Assembly: GCA_009792885.1 (NCBI GenBank)
Contig: WMCF01000021.1
Location: 2,293,254-2,357,253 of the forward strand
Direction: 5' to 3'
Source of the DNA: Eremophila alpestris peregrina
Taxonomy: Eukaryota; Chordata; Aves; Passeriformes; Alaudidae
DNA length: 64,000 bases
Shown here: positions 1-13,700 of the stretch, piece after piece
Numbering within the stretch: the first letter of the stretch is position 1
Layout of the letters: each line of letters starts with the position of its first letter
Program-made: the position numbers and the translations under genes
The notes under the pieces: generated by a model
The model's input: only the letters and a program-made list of their open reading frames with translations
The model's database searches: none
What the model was told of the DNA's origin: nothing

Positions 1-1633
1 AATGAACACGGTGCAAATGCTGTTCATCCCCGTGCATGGGCTGCTAAGAGCATCCTGTACTCCCCAGCAGCAGGGCTGAGGGGCATGAGGGACTGCTGGT
101 GGCTCTGCAGGGGCTTGGTTGAGTTCATGAGGTAATGTAGCACTTTATTATGCTAATTCAGAACTTTGCTAACAGAAAAGTAACATTGGTGGTGTTATCT
201 GTCTGTCCTGACAGCACAAGCTCATTCTGTGCCTCGTATTTAAAATGCACAATTGTCTATTCACCCTAAACTTGGATCAAGCTGAGCATACTTTATATCC
301 TGGCATCCAACAACGGCCCAAATGCCACAGCCTGTCCTAAAAGGTTTGAGAAATATATGATAACAGAGGAAATCTTGAGGTAGAGGTGTTGAAAAAAACA
401 TTTAATTTGCCTTTTTTCAAATCAAAAGCCTGTGCCTAACTCCTGAGCTCTGTCTGAGCTGGCACTGAGATGATGAAAAGACAGCTCCTGCCTGCTCACC
501 CCCATTTCAGCAGTCAGGGGAGGGCTGCAGATCTTGCACAAGGCCAGAGGCACTGTCCCAGCAGGGCAAAGGTGCCTGGGCTGCAGCAGTGCAGAGGCTG
601 CCACACACCTTGGGGACACCTGGGCCAATGAATCCCTGCTCCCTGCAGCTCACTGACAGCACTCCTCTCACACTCTCATTTCATTCACAGCCTCTAACCA
701 AACTTTGCAGTGTCCCTCTAGACACCCTAATCATATTGCACAGAAAAAATTGAAGACCCCAAAGTTTACAGTCTCACAGCAAATCATCATTACAGTTTGA
801 GAAAAAAAAAATCCTTTGATCTCTCCTGCTGGCAATATGCTAAATTTCAGTGAATTCTTTCTTTTTCATAGGAACCTATTGTTCAAAATGGAATTAGTAC
901 TAGAACTGATTTGTCTGATTCAGGTAATGATCTAGAAGTTGTTAATATTCTAAGCTCTCCTTTGAATTCCCCTCAAATACACAATCTGATACTGTATGCA
1001 TCATTTCCTGATTTGATTAGTTTTGTATCACTGCTCAGCAGGAGAAAAATTTCTGTACCCAGCCAACCCCCCAGCCATGGTCTGACATCAATATGATCCT
1101 CATTCTCTGCTTTGTTTCATATGTGCAAACACTTTTTATCTCAGTGGAGCCAAGAATGGGAAGCCACAAACAGAGTTAAGTCCCAAATGCTCCCTAATAT
1201 CTCCCAAAAGCCTGTAGACCACTTTAGAAGAGAACAATGCACATTTTCACAGCTGCAGCTTCCATTTATCCTCCATGGCATTCAAGAGGCATTTTTGCAA
1301 TTTCTGTCAAGGCTTGTGAGAGTCCAAACTAACAATAGAAATCGTTTTTGCACAGAGAAGCAAAAGCTTTAGAGACAGATTCCTATACTGCAAATTCTTC
1401 CAGATTTCCTGTGCTCTGCCTGTATTGATGCTGCTGTGAAAACTTTCCTCAGTCAGGGTACACCTTCCTTTAAACAGGGGATTCTGAATCACTGAGGAAC
1501 TGCCCAGCAAGCCCAGAGCCAGCACACAAAAATGTCACATAGTAAGTTCTCATTGTTGGCTGCAATCCAAACAATTGGCTGGTAAGAATTCGATATCATT
1601 GGTGCTACTGTCCTCACAATTAGACAGAGGTAC
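1..1633. other. MYLK3 terminal intron (partial)
   Basis: Intronic by inference: the donor of MYLK3 coding exon 11 is at 1633 and no downstream kinase exon appears on the minus strand before the window edge. The content is ordinary AT-rich sequence with A/T runs. A plus-strand exon-like stretch at 872-923 is discussed as a finding. Confidence 0.7.
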
Positions 1634-1786
1634 CTTTTCTCCTTCACAAGCAGTCTGGAAATAAAGTCTTTGGCATCCTCTGAGAGCTGTTCAAATGCTT
1701 CTGCATCAAAATCCCAGCTGCAGTTGACTACATAATTCATTGTCTCTGCATCAGTCTCTCCCAGGAACGGGCTCAGGCCACTAAGC
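1634..1786 (-). CDS. MYLK3: MYLK3 coding exon 11 (kinase C-lobe, last exon in window)
   Basis: A 153-base exon encoding LSGLSPFLGETDAETMNYVV through DFISRLLVKEK plus two bases (AG) of a residue that is Ser in human. Donor AAAAG|GTACCT at 1633. The next exon (human MSATQCLKHEWL region) is not present to the left. Confidence 0.95.
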
Positions 1787-4700
1787 CTTAAAAAACAGAA
1801 AGATGGGGTGGGGGGAGAAGAGCAGTTATCATATGCAAGGTGTGGTTTTCCTTCTGTGAATCTCTGCTTTATAACTGTTGTTGTCTTATGGAGGGAAAAG
1901 GCTCTCAGCTATGGAGGGTTCCACTTCTCAGTCCCTGCCAAGGTAAGGCAAGAGTTGAGGGCAATTAAGTGTTATAATTCAGTGTTACCCCCTAGCAGTT
2001 CACTCAGGTCAGGGAGCACCATTAACAGACCCCCAAGGAATGGATTCAGAGAGGATTTAGGTGCATCCTTCAGTGCTTTCCCAGCTGGGAAAGCTAGAGG
2101 GACTCAAGAGCTTCCCCAAATCGGGGCCCATATCCATTTGTGGCTTGAATTAAATACAATTCTGAACAAGAAATTACTTTTAACAGCTAGTCTCTAAGCC
2201 CAGATTTATTGCTTCCTTCATTTAATACTTCATTCAGTTGGGTTTTGGCTTGGAGACATAAATATTTACATACCAATTTAAACCAGAAATTTATCCAGTT
2301 CACAGAAAATGTCTGTGAAAGATTTTGGGATGCAAAACAAGGTCATCAGAAGGTAGAGACTTCAGACAGACAAGCTGTCCATGGTTGCCATCCAGATATC
2401 AAAGTTTTAGCCCTATTCATGACAGATAATTTCTTGACCCATGGCCCAACACAGGTAATATTAATTCTCCTGTGCAGATGCACACCAAACCTAAGATTAT
2501 AAAATGATCAGATCACAAATTGAAAAATTAATTCAACTCCTCAAAAACACAACCAAAATTAGATTTCTCACATCTTTTGGGCAACTTTTAAGAGTAAAAA
2601 AAAAAGAAAGACCTGACCCATTTTACTTTGCTAAGAAAGATGGTAAGGGAGAAGAACATTTAGATATTTCTCAGAAGGATCATTTGTTGTTCAGACACTT
2701 TGGACACACTGCGAGGTGCCTCTGTATGAAAAGCTGGGGTTTGGACAGAATTGGGAGCAGTCAGAGGCAGGAGGGCTCAGTGGCTGCAGCATTCCTGCCC
2801 TGCAGGGCCACTCACAGCATGTATGTGATGACACCCACACTCCACATGTCCGTGGGGAAGGAAACAAAGTCGTAGTTCACCACCTCGGGAGCCAGGAACT
2901 CCGGGGTCCCAAAATTCACCTTCAGCTTCTCACAGGGTTTGTACCTGGAAAAGAGCCTCGAGTGAGGAGCTGGGGCCTCCCCTCACCCAGAGCAGAGCAA
3001 GGCAGGGCTTTTGGGAGCCTGGCAGGGGAGCAGAGCCCAGTGCCAGCAGCTAGGGCAGCACAGGGGAATATTCCATCATTATCCCTCTGCCAGAGCAAAG
3101 CCAGGAGGAGGAATAAGGACATTAAACCCTGCAAAGGGCTCCCCCAAAGAGTGGCAGCAGCTTTTACCCTCTGCCAGGCACCACAGGATGCTTTCCAGCA
3201 GATGTTGTCCAAAATCCATAAAACAAACACAGCAGTTTTGATTATCCAGGATTGGGAGAGCATTTGATTAGTGGGATGCACCCAGCTACAGCTCAGGGCA
3301 AACATCACAGATGTGAACTCAGTGTAACCTCTAAGGTGGGACTGAAGGGGGTTATTTGAGCTCAGGAACAAGTAGCAGTGACTCCATACAGGGGGAAATG
3401 ACTGTTCTTTTTGCTGTTGCTAAACAGGGAAAGGTTTGGAGACTGAACCAGTGACAACTGCCACTGAGGGCAGCTGGAGGAACATCTGGCTTCAGACAGA
3501 ACAAACCACTGAAGCACTGCTTGTAAATCTCTTTCTCCTGGATGATCTTATTCACAAAACTGCTTCAGTAGAAGCTTGTGTCTTTACCCTCCCAATTTAA
3601 AAACCAAACACACAAACCCCAAACTCAATGTACATTGATTTCTTTCTTTCACAAGTATTTATGGAAACAAAGTCCTTGAACAGATACTCATATACAAGCA
3701 CATAAACATATATATGCATGAATGTACCAGCTTTTAGCTTAAGAAAAATCTCAAAAGGGTTTAGAAAATAATTAGGGAAATATTATAGTTCTTACTGTCA
3801 TAGTAATAGAAATAATTCCTTGTTGTTCTAGAGCAATTGACTTATGCTCTCACAGCTTTTCTTTAAACTCATGCAAGCAAAATAAAAGAATGGAGAAAAG
3901 TCCCTGTTTTTCTGAGGATTTCCTGTTTCACATGGGGTGGCTCAAACATGGTTTTTTTTCTTTTTTTTTTTCTCCAATCAACTTAGCTACTTAAAGAGTT
4001 TAGCAGATAATTTCTACAATTAGAACCTGCACCATGAAACCCTGCAATCAAGAAGTCTCTGGGAGCCTTCAGAAAGTCCCTAGAGTGAAAGCTCTACATG
4101 AGGAGTAATTTTGAGATAATTAGAGCAGTATCAAAGCTTTATCCACGAGAAATGTTATTTGAAAAAGTAATTAGATAATGAATGCACACAGCAGAAAACT
4201 CATGCCTGCAAAAGCATAATGCTTAGCTCACTCACACAGAATTATTACAGAGCCATCAAAACACAACCCCCCCCATCACAGAACTACCAGAAACATGTCA
4301 GAGGTTTGTGGGTTTGATTTGGTTTTTAAAATAATTCCCAACTGAACTTTCTTACCTCCTTGCTAATCCAAAGTCAATAATTTTAATCTGGTTTCCTGTG
4401 TGATTTACACATAAGATGTTTTCAGGCTACAAAAAGAGAAGAGGCTATTTTGAGTTAAACGTTTGAGAGACTTATCTAGCAAAAGATAGCATAAAATCCC
4501 CTCCATAAAGAGCCACAAAAAACAGATCAAATGCAGCCAAAATTTTTTTTCCAATGAGAATGTTTTTCAAGGTGGGGTGGGGATGGTGGGGGTGATAGGA
4601 TCCAAACATATTACAGCTGCAGAACTGTCTGTGAGCCAGCCTGGTCTAATGTCATGTGTGTAAGGTGCTATAACAACAGGCAGGAAAAAACCAATTTGTA

Positions 4701-7700
4701 TTTCTGTTCAAAAATATCAGTTATTAAGGGACCATTAGGAAAACATTGCAATTTTGCTGCAGGTTGGCTCCAGGCAGTAAAAGGTACAAACTACAGTGGA
4801 TGTTTGAACAGGTATTTGTACACTGTTAAAAGGGGTGGGGGAAATAGAGGGAACACTGTGGGCATTTCTAGCCCAGGAGGTTCTGGGTGGGATTTTTTAT
4901 CAGTGATAAAAGGGGATTGTTTAATGCTACAGAGAATGAAAGGCTTCTAATTTAAGAAATGCAGAAGCCCAGAATCCTGATGATTCCAAGCAAGCTCCTG
5001 AATAGACATTGGAAAAAAGTAATCAGTCTCTAAAGCTGCATTCATTGTAGGTGTTAAGTCTATTCCTTTATGACGTGAGTGCATGAGATGAGAAATCACT
5101 CCTCAGTAATCAGAGACTCTGTGGTGCCCAAACCAGCACCACAGAGAGCACAAACAACTGACCTTCAGATCCAAGTGCAGAATGTAATGCTGGTGCAGGT
5201 AGTGCACTCCTTCACAGATCTGTTTGGTGAACAGGATGGCATCCAGCTCTGTCAGGTGGTAATTCTCATCTGTGATCCGGTCAAACAACTCCCCACCATC
5301 AAGGCTGAAATTTTCACACAGAAAAGCATTAAAAACCCTAAAATTTATTTATTTCCAAGTTGGGAATTAGGCTGTGTAATTGAGGGTCCCAACAAAACAT
5401 CCAATATAAAGTGTATCAGCAGCCTCAATGACCTCAGGAGAGTTCCAATGACCTCAAGAGACTTATTTCTCTTGAAATTAAGTATCAATCTAAATTCAAA
5501 AATGGGAAAGTTGTCACTAGTGTTTGGGGGGATACATGTCAAACCCAAACCCACATGACCTGGTGATCCTATGGGACCTGGAGAACCTTCAGGGAGTACT
5601 AAAGTATCTGTTATTCACTCATCTTAGTAGTCATGGGAAAGTAAGTCTTCAACCTACAAAATTTACTAAGTGGAACTTCTCAAACTGAAAACTGTTTCAC
5701 ATAAGCTGACAACTGAACTTAATTCTGCACAGAAGTTAAGAGAAAATTAGTCAGAGATAAAGTTCTGACAAGCTTTTAACCTGAAGAAATCACCTTTAAA
5801 ACATTGGTTTGTCCTTGTGAAAGTGAGATCAGCTCTCTCTTAGGCTGGGAAATCACTCACTTCTTCACAGCTCAGAATTATAATTCCCTATTTGCTTTAG
5901 TGACCTGAGAAAACCCAAACATCTGCTAATTCTTGAGATCATTTAAACTTACTATTCCATGATCAAAGTGATATTATTTTTGGCTTCAAAAGCATCATAA
6001 AGCTGGATCAGATTCACGTGGTTTAACTGGTTCATGATGTTAATTTCATTTTTTACTTCCTCCTGAAAAAAAAAATAAAGTAACAAAAAATGAGCAAAAT
6101 ACACTCCTAAATTTCAACATACCAAACCAGAACTATTTATAAAGCTATAACAACAGCTACACCCCAGAACTCAAGGGGATTGGGGGTTTAATCATGAATA
6201 TAGGAGGTGATGAAGAGTCACACCAAGCCCAAGATTTTGCAGTGTTTGATGGTACCCAAGGATGAGCTGCCCCTCATGGGGCAGAGGTGTTGGGTCTGGC
6301 AGGGAGGGCAGGCTCAGAGCCCCCAGCAGTGTGGTTACCTTCTCTTTGGCTCCTTTCACTTTGATGATTTTGGCTGCCAGGTGGAGCCCCGTCGATATCT
6401 CCGTGCACTTGTGGACTTGCCCAAAACGCCCCCTGTGGATGCCAAGGAAAAGATGGGAAAGCTCAGCACAGAAACCTCTCCTGGAACTATTCTTACCATG
6501 AGCAAAAATAGCCCAGGACAAAGTGAACGGAGTCGGGTGGCCAGCAGCATGGAGCTCCTCTTTCTCTCAGCTTATGAAGGATTAGTTTTATCTTTCCAGC
6601 CAGTTGTTCAGTGCTTACATTAAAATATTAAGCCCCGTTGGTGCTGCTGAGGTATGATGGCCTGGCCATGCTCTGGCTCCCTTCTGTAACTGGACCCCCT
6701 CGCTGTCCTTCAGGGCTGTGTTAGTGGGGATATTAACAAGGATATTTCTGTCCTGATCCCAGAACTTTTTAAATGACCATAGGACCAGTAACTGTAGCCA
6801 CTGCACAGGCTGCATTTCTGGCATGCTGGAAATTCTCCCCCATGTCATGCAGATATGTTAATGCCCCTTGGGATGATTCCTAAACACCATCTTCCCTGCT
6901 GTTGCATCACATTGCTTATGCTTATTAAGCCATATTTGTACGTGGATCAATGTGTAAATCAAGCCTTCTTGTCACATAAGGAAGGATATAAGAATACAAA
7001 AGCTGAAGCAGCTGCAGATTTCCTATGAGTGAAAACTAAACATAAGGTCAAAGTAATTATAACCCTTCCTTAGTTTTCTTTAATGTGCAGCTCAGCACAG
7101 AAATAAAAAGATTTTTGGAAGCTGCCTGACTTAATGGGCTTTGTTGACTTTTGAAATGCTCTGAATCTGTCTGCCCTAAGGGTACAGGTTCTTCTCACAA
7201 CACTGAGGCCAGGATTATTATACCAAATGAAAAACCGGTCACCAGGATGGCAGTCATGCATCTGAAAATGGGGCTGGGGCAGAAATCAGCCATCTAAGAG
7301 ACATCCTTGGTGTAGGAGCAGCTGTGGTCACCCAAAGGGCTCCAGGATGAACCCACTCCCTCTGGCTGCAGAGAGCTGCTCTGTCCCTCTCCCACACACC
7401 CCCTGGGCCAGCTGCAGAGCTGTGCAGTCCCTGCATGTGCCCAGCAGCAGCAGAGCAGGGCACAGGCACACTTACCCCCCCAGCACCTCGTGGCGGCACA
7501 CGGAGTAGCTGCTGGTCACCTCGGCCTGCCTGACGCTCACCATGCGGTGCTCGAAGGGAGCTGGAGGAGAGGGGCTGTCATCTGCAGGGGAGACAGGCTG
7601 GTCATGACACTTCTGCACACATCCCTGCCCTCTTTCAGCTCCTCACACCACAGATTTCACCCCACAGGATGGCAGGGGCTCGCACTGCTAAATCCCTTTT

Positions 7701-10700
7701 GTAGACAAGGAATGATCCTTGTCCCAGAACTGAGATCAGGATTCCTCCTCCTGAATCTCCACTCTGTTTTTGTAACAGAGTGAACCCACTGGACACCTTT
7801 AGGGGACCAACATCTTCATTTATGCATTAACAGAAAGGGCCACCATAACATCTGAAAGTTTGAAAAAATTACACTTATCTTTTAATAGTTATGTGACAGC
7901 CAGAAAAACCAGCAAAAATACAGAGCACTGAGGACAGTGACTGATAAAACCATGAGGTTCCTCTTAGCAGCAAGAATTTTGCAGATAATTTCCAAATTAA
8001 AGGTGCAATTATTAGCATTACAACTATTAAGTTTAGTCTGTTTGTGGTAAGCTAAATTAGTTAACTGTGGTCACTTAATGTTCTAGACTTTCTAGGGTAA
8101 AGCTTCATTAAACCCATCTTTTATGTCCCCCATTGAAAGCAACTTTATAATCAATCTCCAGGTGTCTCAGGCTGCAATTTAACATGTATTCAACTCATCT
8201 GCAGCCCCTGCTCAGAACACCAGAGCAGTCAGGTCCTCTGCCCCTGTCTGTACATTCTGGAACATACACACGTATGTGCTGCAGGAGAGAGCATTCCCTG
8301 AGACAATGCAACCAAGTGTTCCCTCAGGAACCAAGAGATCCATGGCCAAGAACACAACAGACCACAACAAGAAGCATTTCCTGCAGTACTTTTCTGTGCT
8401 CTGGATCTCCAGTCCATAGTTGCTAAACTGTGCCTGGTCTTCATGTTCTATCTGAAGGAAAAAATGCTTCACCTGAAGAAAATGGATTTTTTCAAAATGC
8501 TCATACTTCCCATCACACATACACTTCATGCTATTTTTATTTTAAATTAATTTTTTCCCCAAAACACACTTTAAAAGGAAAGCTACTATTAAAAGAATCT
8601 GTGAATTGTTATTCACATAGGCAAAGGTACCCAATGCAAAACACCCTTGAAGTGTAAGACGTGGGTGTTCTACTGAGCACTGCTCCTGCTCTTATTGTCT
8701 GTACAACAGGCAGGAATAGCAGAAAATCCTCAGTGTGCAGGTTTCAAGAGTAACTGTGAGCAACTTACCAATGATTTCTCCTTGAGTGGGAAGAGCTCTG
8801 CCAGCTTCCAGAGACTTGGTTTTCTCTGGTGCCTCTCCTGTACCCTGCAGAGCATCATGTCTGCTCCCCCCTGCAGTCTCAGACTCTCTCCTCTCAGACT
8901 TGCTATCTCTTGGGGATTTTTCTGCTTTTGCTGTTTCTTGATGGGTTTTCACTCCTACCCCTGCATCTTTCACAGGCTCCTTTGCAGAGGTATTCTCTGA
9001 GGTTATGGGCTTGCATTTTAATTCTGATTTCTCTTCAGCTTTTTCACCCGGTTTGGGCTTGCTCAGGAACAGCTGTTGCTTCCCTGTTTGAGGTGCCAGT
9101 TCATTTTGCTTATTGTCCCCTTTAACTTCTGAATTTGGCTTGGAGCTGATGTTTTTAGGACTCTGTTGAAGTTTTACTTTGTCAGGCAGCTGTTTGGCTC
9201 CTTTCAAGTCTGCTGGTGTGGATTTCACATTGGGACTTTTACCTCTGCTGTCACTTACATTTCCCTCCTTGGCCATCTCAACCTTTTCTTTCATGTCAGT
9301 CATATGCACACTGATGGATATCCTGCAGAGCAAACAGGACACATTTGATACTGATGCTGGTGGCCAGCCTGGTTTTTGTAACTTTGTGGGGGAAGAAAAA
9401 TCAGTAAGTTTCCAAACCATAAATGTCTATAGCACTGATAAAACCTAACTGTACCAATCTTGCTGGGAAAGATGCACAAACACCAAGGGGAGAGCACCAA
9501 AAAGCATGCTGATTATTTTTTTGTGTCCTCATCTCTCTGCATGCCTGCCCTCCTGCTGGACAAAATGTCTCACCCTGCAAAGAGTTAATCCCACATTTGA
9601 AAACTTACCCACATTTTGCAATTATTACAGTTGGTCTAATAAAACACCACTCAACTGGGCAGAGAGAGGATAGTGATTGCCTTCACAAATCACAGAATGA
9701 TTATCTAAATGGCTGGCTGCTCATATAGCTCTACAAATCTGATGTTTGCATCCTTTTCCAGCTGGCTGACCTGCACACTCAGCCATCTGTGTTTGGCTCT
9801 TCTGATGGGACAGCATTCTTTCCACAGCTTTCTCTTAAAAATCTAACTTTGATAAACTCTCTCACTCCATCAATACTATTTTCCTTGGCATTTTAACTAC
9901 TGGAAAAGTTTAATGATTTTTTTTTCCCTCTTGCCTTGCCTAAAGGAATACAGGTTAGAACCAATTCTCTGTGCTCCTAAACTCCATCAAAGATTATGTT
10001 TGAGTCAATTGTTACAAAACTCCATTTGTGTGATTATGTTTGAGTCAATTGTTACTCCAACTGTCATGAGCAGTCTGATTTCACCAAGGCTGAATTGAAA
10101 CTTCTGAAGTTGTAAAGCAGATTTTCTACAATGGCAAATGAAGACAGTTTTGGGGTCTGGGAGAGAACATACCTCATTTTCACAAAGGTTATTGCCTCTT
10201 TTGGTGAAGCAACCTTATTACAAAGGATGTCGTGAAAGAAAACGTTTCTGCTTTCATAAAGCAAGAGTTTGAGATGTCTGATTTTCTGCACCTTGCACAC
10301 CCTGGTGCTGTGCTGTGGATCTGAGCTGTGGGAGCAGCTGAAGCCAGCTTTGAGCAAACACTTCCTCTGCTATCTAGACAGGCCTGAGCTCAGTGGGACT
10401 CTCGGGCATTTCTCCAAGCTGAGGAACACAATGTTCCTTTGACGCCTCTGTGTGGGCTTACAAACTTCATTAAAAGTTGCACCCCTTTTAGAGAGGTGTT
10501 TACCACCCTCATGTGACTCCACACTCCAAACCACAACAATGCCCTGGGCTGCAGCTGCCCCTGGGGTTTGCTCCAGCTTCTGCCTTCCAGCTACCTGCTG
10601 GCCTCCCTCATCCCCAACCCAAAATCTGAGGCTCAGACACCAAATCTGTGCACATGAACAATGCAGAAATTCCAAAGTCATGCATACATTGGTGGGTGTG

Positions 10701-13700
10701 TATGGATGAATGTCTATCACCCACACACACACATACACACATATGAACCACTTCACAGCCACCCACACAGAGAAAGAAGGTACTGGCAGCTAAAATCTGC
10801 CCAGAAGTTCCATTTGTTGGGGTTTCATTGGCAGGGGTCTTCTGGTTGTGGGCTTTTTAAATTTTAAATAAATGGGATTAAGATAAAATCCTAGATAAAT
10901 AATCTGAAGGAAAATGGACTATGAAATACCTGTATGAAGAAAACATTTACCTGACAGAGATGAATAAATGAACAATCTTCAGGTAACCAAGAAACTGAAA
11001 ACACTGAGGTCAACAAACACAAGTTCCTTGGTTTTGCCATACACTAATAAATATCTCAAATTCCTTTCACCCCCATGGCTACAGAAACCAAGGAGCTGGG
11101 AGGGAGTGAGTGGTTTATAACTACTTGAGCTCCTCTGTGGTGGTCACCTTTCTATGTCAGCACACAGAAGTGCTGATACCTCAAACCCCTCCCTCCATCT
11201 GACCCCTGGCTGCACAGAACTTCACACAGGGCCCCTGAGCATTCTGCCTTCACCCTTGTCAGGTCTCTCCACTCCCATCCCATCACACAGGAGCTGCCTC
11301 CTTTAATGGCCTGGCTTTCCTTCCCTCCCCTCTCACACATGGAAAGGTTTCAGGTCACACAGAAAGCTCCCAAGCAGCCATTACCTGGTGTGTGTCACTT
11401 CACACCCCGTGTCAGATATGGCCCGGGATGTGGAGGGCACAGCCTCCCGGGGTGCTGCAGCTTTGTTTTCATTCTTCCCAGCTTTCTGATCAACGAGCTG
11501 CCTGTGGCACTCATCCAGGCGTGGGGCTCTGTCCACCTTCTGTGCTTTAGCAGGAGCATTGTGGTTGTCTGCATGATCTTTGTGTACGAAGGGAAGACCA
11601 TTGTGCTGGTTCAAACCTTTGACGTCGGTGTCCTTTTGCTGGGGACAGCTCTTGGAGCTCTGTGTTTTGCCAGCACCTTCTCCCCCTTGCTGCTGTGCTG
11701 TCCTGTCTTTAAGCTGGGCTTTGGACTCAGATTTGTGGGCTACAGCACTGGAAGTGTTCACCTTCTCACATGCTCCCTTGTTTTCATCCAGCTTTTTCAC
11801 ACTTTTTGTCTCTGAATAAAAGAACCCATTAATAAACCATCCTTGGCAAAAGTGATGGCAAAACAGAGAAGAAATAAAGCAACACACCTCTCAAAATAAC
11901 CTACAGAGTTACACCTGAAAAGATAGCAAGAATCCCCAAAAGGTTTCAAATCCTTCCACCATCAGGCTCGAGATACTGCTCATGGCTTAAAACCAGAGAT
12001 TTACCTGCTCTGGGGCTTTCCAGCAGTGCCACAGACTGAACCTGGATTCCTTAAAGCAAACAAAAAACCTGCAAGGCTGAAGCTTATTGCATCTAAAATC
12101 TGAGCTCACTTTGTGAGCAAATGTAACAGGAAGTTTAAGGCAGTGCAGATGCTGCAGGACCCTCCTGACCCCAATACAGCCTGCTCCCCAGTTAGAGGGG
12201 TAGAGACACACCCAGCAAGGGACACTGAGGTGTGAGACAGTGCCCACTTGCAGTTTCCACAGAAGGACTAAAAGGTTTTTCATTGCCTTTCCATGGCAGT
12301 GGCTGTGATTATCAACATTCAGCACACCCAGATCTCCAGCAACCAAGGTTTGCTCAGGGCCCCATCTCACTTTTGGGTCAGAATTGTGACCATTTGCTTT
12401 GCTTTTGTCACTCCCAAAGTGATGAAGCTACAAAGGGGATTGCCCATAAGGCAAAGGATTCACTGACAATTTGTGAAGACAACAGCATGACAGGGCCTGC
12501 TCAACATCACCCTCACCCTGCTGCTCCCACAGGCACTGACAATGGATGCAGCAGGGCAATGCCCTGACAGATGCACCTTAAATAGGAACCTGGCCCTGAC
12601 AGCCAATGAAACCTACTGATTAAAAAAAGATATTCCCAGTGTCAACACATCCCTTTTTCAGAGAGGGGGAGGAGGGAAGGCTGCTGCAGATGTATTAATG
12701 GAAAAGAACTTATTAGGTTTGCTATGTGATAGGGCCACTATCTTCACAGTGTATCCAAACAAGCTCTGCTCTCTGAACTCAGCTCACTGAGACCCAACTC
12801 AGAAAACCCCAGCTCTTCTGCTAAACACAGATGCTCCTTTTAATTGCCTTATCTTCTAGCTTTTTGTGGTGCTTGATCCTGGGGATAAAACATCTTGTGA
12901 AGGCAGTGAGAACAATTCTATCTTCCCAGTACTGAGGGGCAACGTTACTCAGTTACACTTGAGTAATTCAGGTAGTGGGAAATAGCAGGCTATTAATTTC
13001 CAGTTAGTCTGCTGCACATTCTAGAGTCAGAGCTTGCAGCATGCCTGGAGTGATACATACCTTCCAGAGGCTTCTTGCTTTCAGTCTGGGTTCCTCTGTT
13101 ACTAAGCACATGCTTGGGTTTTGCACCACTCTCCTCAGACTTATCTTTGGCCTAAAAATGACAGGGGAACAGAGAAATTACAGTTACAGCCAAGAGGACC
13201 TATTTCCCACTAGTTCCTGCAACTATGTGGGCCTTCAGACTGTAAAATGGACAGTTACACCTCTTCTGAGTTATTAGTGCTGTGTTCACTTCCTTCTTCC
13301 AATCTCTCCCTGCCTTTGCAGACAGGCATCCTTTTAAAACAACATCACAGATTAATACATTAGCTCACTGCTTGCAAAATTCTCACTGTTGGGGTTTTTG
13401 CCTCCTGTCATTTTTACTCACATTGATTAAGAAGTATGACATGTGAAACATGAGACAGTAGGAAAAGAAATGATGCTGTATTTCTGTTGCTTTTTGGCTG
13501 CTGACAGAATGAAAAGTAATGGTTCCGAATGTATTTGTCAAAACGTATTTGTCTCAAGGCATCTAAAAATTCATTTGACCTGTTAAGAGGTGATACCAAA
13601 AAAGAACATCTAGCTTTATTTCAACTCTTGTGATATACTTGACATTTCACATGTCACCTTTAGAATGATTAAAAACAGAAGCAGATTTTTATCTTTAAGC

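Larger units (their letters stand above)
9323..11384. other. MYLK3 intron between coding exons 3 and 4
   Basis: Intron of 2.1 kb. It holds a duplicated AP-1 motif segment at about 9979-10055 and a CA-rich microsatellite near 10721-10745. Confidence 0.9.

Noticed and set aside
11306..11815. 169-codon plus-strand open frame across MYLK3 exon 3
   Set aside because: It is the antisense shadow of MYLK3 coding exon 3.
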